Below, one piece after another: positions 62,103-64,000 of a stretch of DNA of 64,000 bases. Every line of letters begins with the position of its first letter. Within the stretch, counting starts at the first letter, position 1. Source of the stretch: Paralichthys olivaceus (Eukaryota; Chordata; Actinopteri; Pleuronectiformes; Paralichthyidae); NCBI RefSeq assembly GCF_024713975.1, contig NC_091104.1:15581580-15645579 (forward strand), written 5' to 3'. The notes under the pieces were generated by a model that saw nothing but the letters and a program-made list of their open reading frames with translations, was not told where the DNA came from and made no database searches. A program made the position numbers and the translations under genes.

Positions 62103-64000
62103 GTGAGTTCATTTTAAAACACAGCCACAAGAGAAGAAATTCACCCCAAGTTTCATTTTGGTCCCAAAAAACATGCCCCATCCAGCGCATTCATAGCGAT
62201 TATTAATAGATCATATTATTGCCGTGATTTAAAACCTGCAGCACGTGAAAAATGTGCTGCGCTGTGTTTTAACAGCTGTCCTGTGTGTAATTATGTTCAT
62301 ATCTTATTATGTAAGAAAACAACAACCAAACAAAGTGACCATAACACAGAAAAAACAAGCCCTCACATGCCCTGCTACACGGTCAAACGTTATTTTGATC
62401 CATGTCAGAGCCCACAAAAAAACAGCATAATTGAAAAGCGCTTGGTTGAAAGGCAGTCACCCTGCTGGTCTTGATGTGTTAACCATAACTACCTCACATG
62501 ACGCACACACCCTGACTCTGATACACCACTTGACATTACACCAGAGACACTTATTTTGACTCTTTCTATCCTCGCTGACCACCATATCAAGCTATCACAC
62601 TGACACGACACAATTCAAGTGGCTTTACGCGACAAAAAAGATACAAAAAAACCATTTTCTTTGCTCGCAGCTGTTTTCAATCCTGCAGCTCTTACTTCAT
62701 GCTGGTAAAATAAGAGTCCCAACGAGTGTCTGATGAAGAAATAAGAGGCCTGGGCTGGACCAACTTGAAACATCCCTATTTTAGACATGTATGGAACTGT
62801 CACATGTGTCCTCTTGAGGGGGAAAACACAAACTGTCCTGTGGTCAACTTCAGAGACGTGAGTTCAAGACATGACGAGCTGTTGGCGGCCGTTCTCTCAT
62901 TGTGAGGTGATAAAATCATCTTGAAAGTGGTCTTTAGCTAATGGAAATCACTCCATCAGAGGCACTCAGGGAACGTGGAGGCGTCTGTCTAAGGAGAGAC
63001 ATGATGAAGCTCTGAGGATATTTAGTCACCCAACTAATTATTATTCTATCAAGACTTTTCCAAATGCAGTTACCGTGTAGCAAGAGGACAAGGAGGACGT
63101 TGTTGCTTTCAAATGGTGGACGTTTTTTAAGGTCACGATTTGACAGGTCACAGAGAATGATGTAAACCAGTTTGTGTAAATACTGCAGCCTGTTGCATCA
63201 ATGTCGATGAACTTATCTGAAGAATAACGATTAGGCCTACGGTTATAATCAGATGGTTGATAACCTCTCATTTAGTAGTCATGTTCGTGTCTGTGGGTGA
63301 GTGTTTTGCTGACTCTCTCCTGATTTTGGTTACTTTGTCACATTTCAGCTCAGACTGGCTTCTCCACAGTAGCATCTTGAGGCATTTAGCCTCACTGATC
63401 TGTACTTAAGCTGTTTTAAAAAAGGATTATGGCCAGTGTGAACTTTTGACCCAATGTCTTCTTCCCTGTAACTGATACAAACTGAATTTATGAGCAATGA
63501 AGCAGCAGCTGTTTGTTGGTTTGTTTCGGAACCAATTTCCGCCAAATGTGGTTGCGGGACGGGCCGTGGGTCTCGGAGGAAGCAAACATGGAGCCAACCG
63601 GCTAATGTCTGATAATGAATTAGCCTCTGGGGGCAATCGCCAATATTTTGGGGCTTCTGGTGTAGCATTTGAATGCAGATAAATTTAAAAGCTGATTAAG
63701 TCCACATGGACAGTTTCCTTGTGGGCAACTGAAGCCTGTTTAATCTGTTTATATTAGTCAAGACGGCATTAAAGTTTGGTGTGGATGCAGATTGAGCGTT
63801 TTTTTCATTTCACTTTCTTTGTCTTTAAATTGTTCCACAACTGTTGTTTATTATTGTTAAACTTTAGCCTTTCTAGTTGCCCTGTATTGTCTGGCTATAT
63901 AAAACTGGGTAAAGTTTATTTCTTTACAGCAGATACACATACTTAAGAGTAACATATATGTTACATTGGTTTTCATGTCCACTGCTTAAGTTTTATGACA
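62103..64000 (+). other. bbof1: bbof1 intron 3 (5' part)
   Basis: The exon 3 donor at 62103 opens an intron with no matching acceptor recognised before the right edge. Open frames of 60-107 codons occur on both strands but overlap in different frames and resemble nothing known. I see no clear repeat element. Confidence 0.5.

Overview
The window is nuclear DNA of a ray-finned (teleost) fish. Evidence: six vertebrate protein-coding genes split by GT-AG introns, long dinucleotide microsatellites, and several interspersed repeat families that I recognise as typical of teleost genomes. A percomorph is my guess, not a demonstrated fact. I see no bacterial, plasmid, phage, CRISPR or retroviral content.

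Layout, left to right. (1) 1-3350: no gene recognised; probably upstream or 5'-noncoding sequence of the first gene. (2) 3364-18015, + strand: tmem63c, a mechanosensitive/osmosensitive cation channel of the OSCA/TMEM63 family; 22 coding exons give a clean 840-residue reading frame. (3) 18016-29198: noncoding and repeat-rich, holding 3' untranslated DNA of both flanking genes. (4) 29199-30326, - strand: ngb (neuroglobin), 4 coding exons, 159 residues, with globin introns at the classical positions. (5) 32702-37212, - strand: fam161b, 8 coding exons, 557 residues. (6) 38400-39000: GC-rich intergenic promoter, followed by coq6 (+, 39001-48761, 12 exons, 483 residues). (7) 50486-55955, - strand: entpd5, 13 exons, 504 residues, tail-to-tail with coq6. 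(8) 60891 onward, + strand: the first three coding exons of bbof1, which runs off the right edge.

The genes are not one pathway. The order and strands fam161b(-) coq6(+) entpd5(-) bbof1(+) match human 14q24.3 as I know it, as does the pair tmem63c(+) ngb(-). In human the two blocks lie a few megabases apart; here they are adjacent. Two genes are cilia/centriole genes (fam161b, bbof1), and both have a full 14-base RFX X-box match close to the expected promoter. coq6 acts in mitochondrial ubiquinone synthesis, entpd5 is a secretory-pathway nucleoside diphosphatase, ngb binds haem and oxygen, and tmem63c is a membrane channel.

Exon boundaries were placed by eye from GT-AG sites, phase continuity and resemblance to the vertebrate families. 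For every complete gene the coding exons sum to a multiple of three and end in a stop. No previously undescribed biological system was found. The most useful second-look items are the two X-boxes, a 14-residue-period Pro/His/Glu repeat near the N-terminus of entpd5, a stop-start overlapping mini-uORF at tmem63c, and a possible unannotated 5' exon of fam161b.
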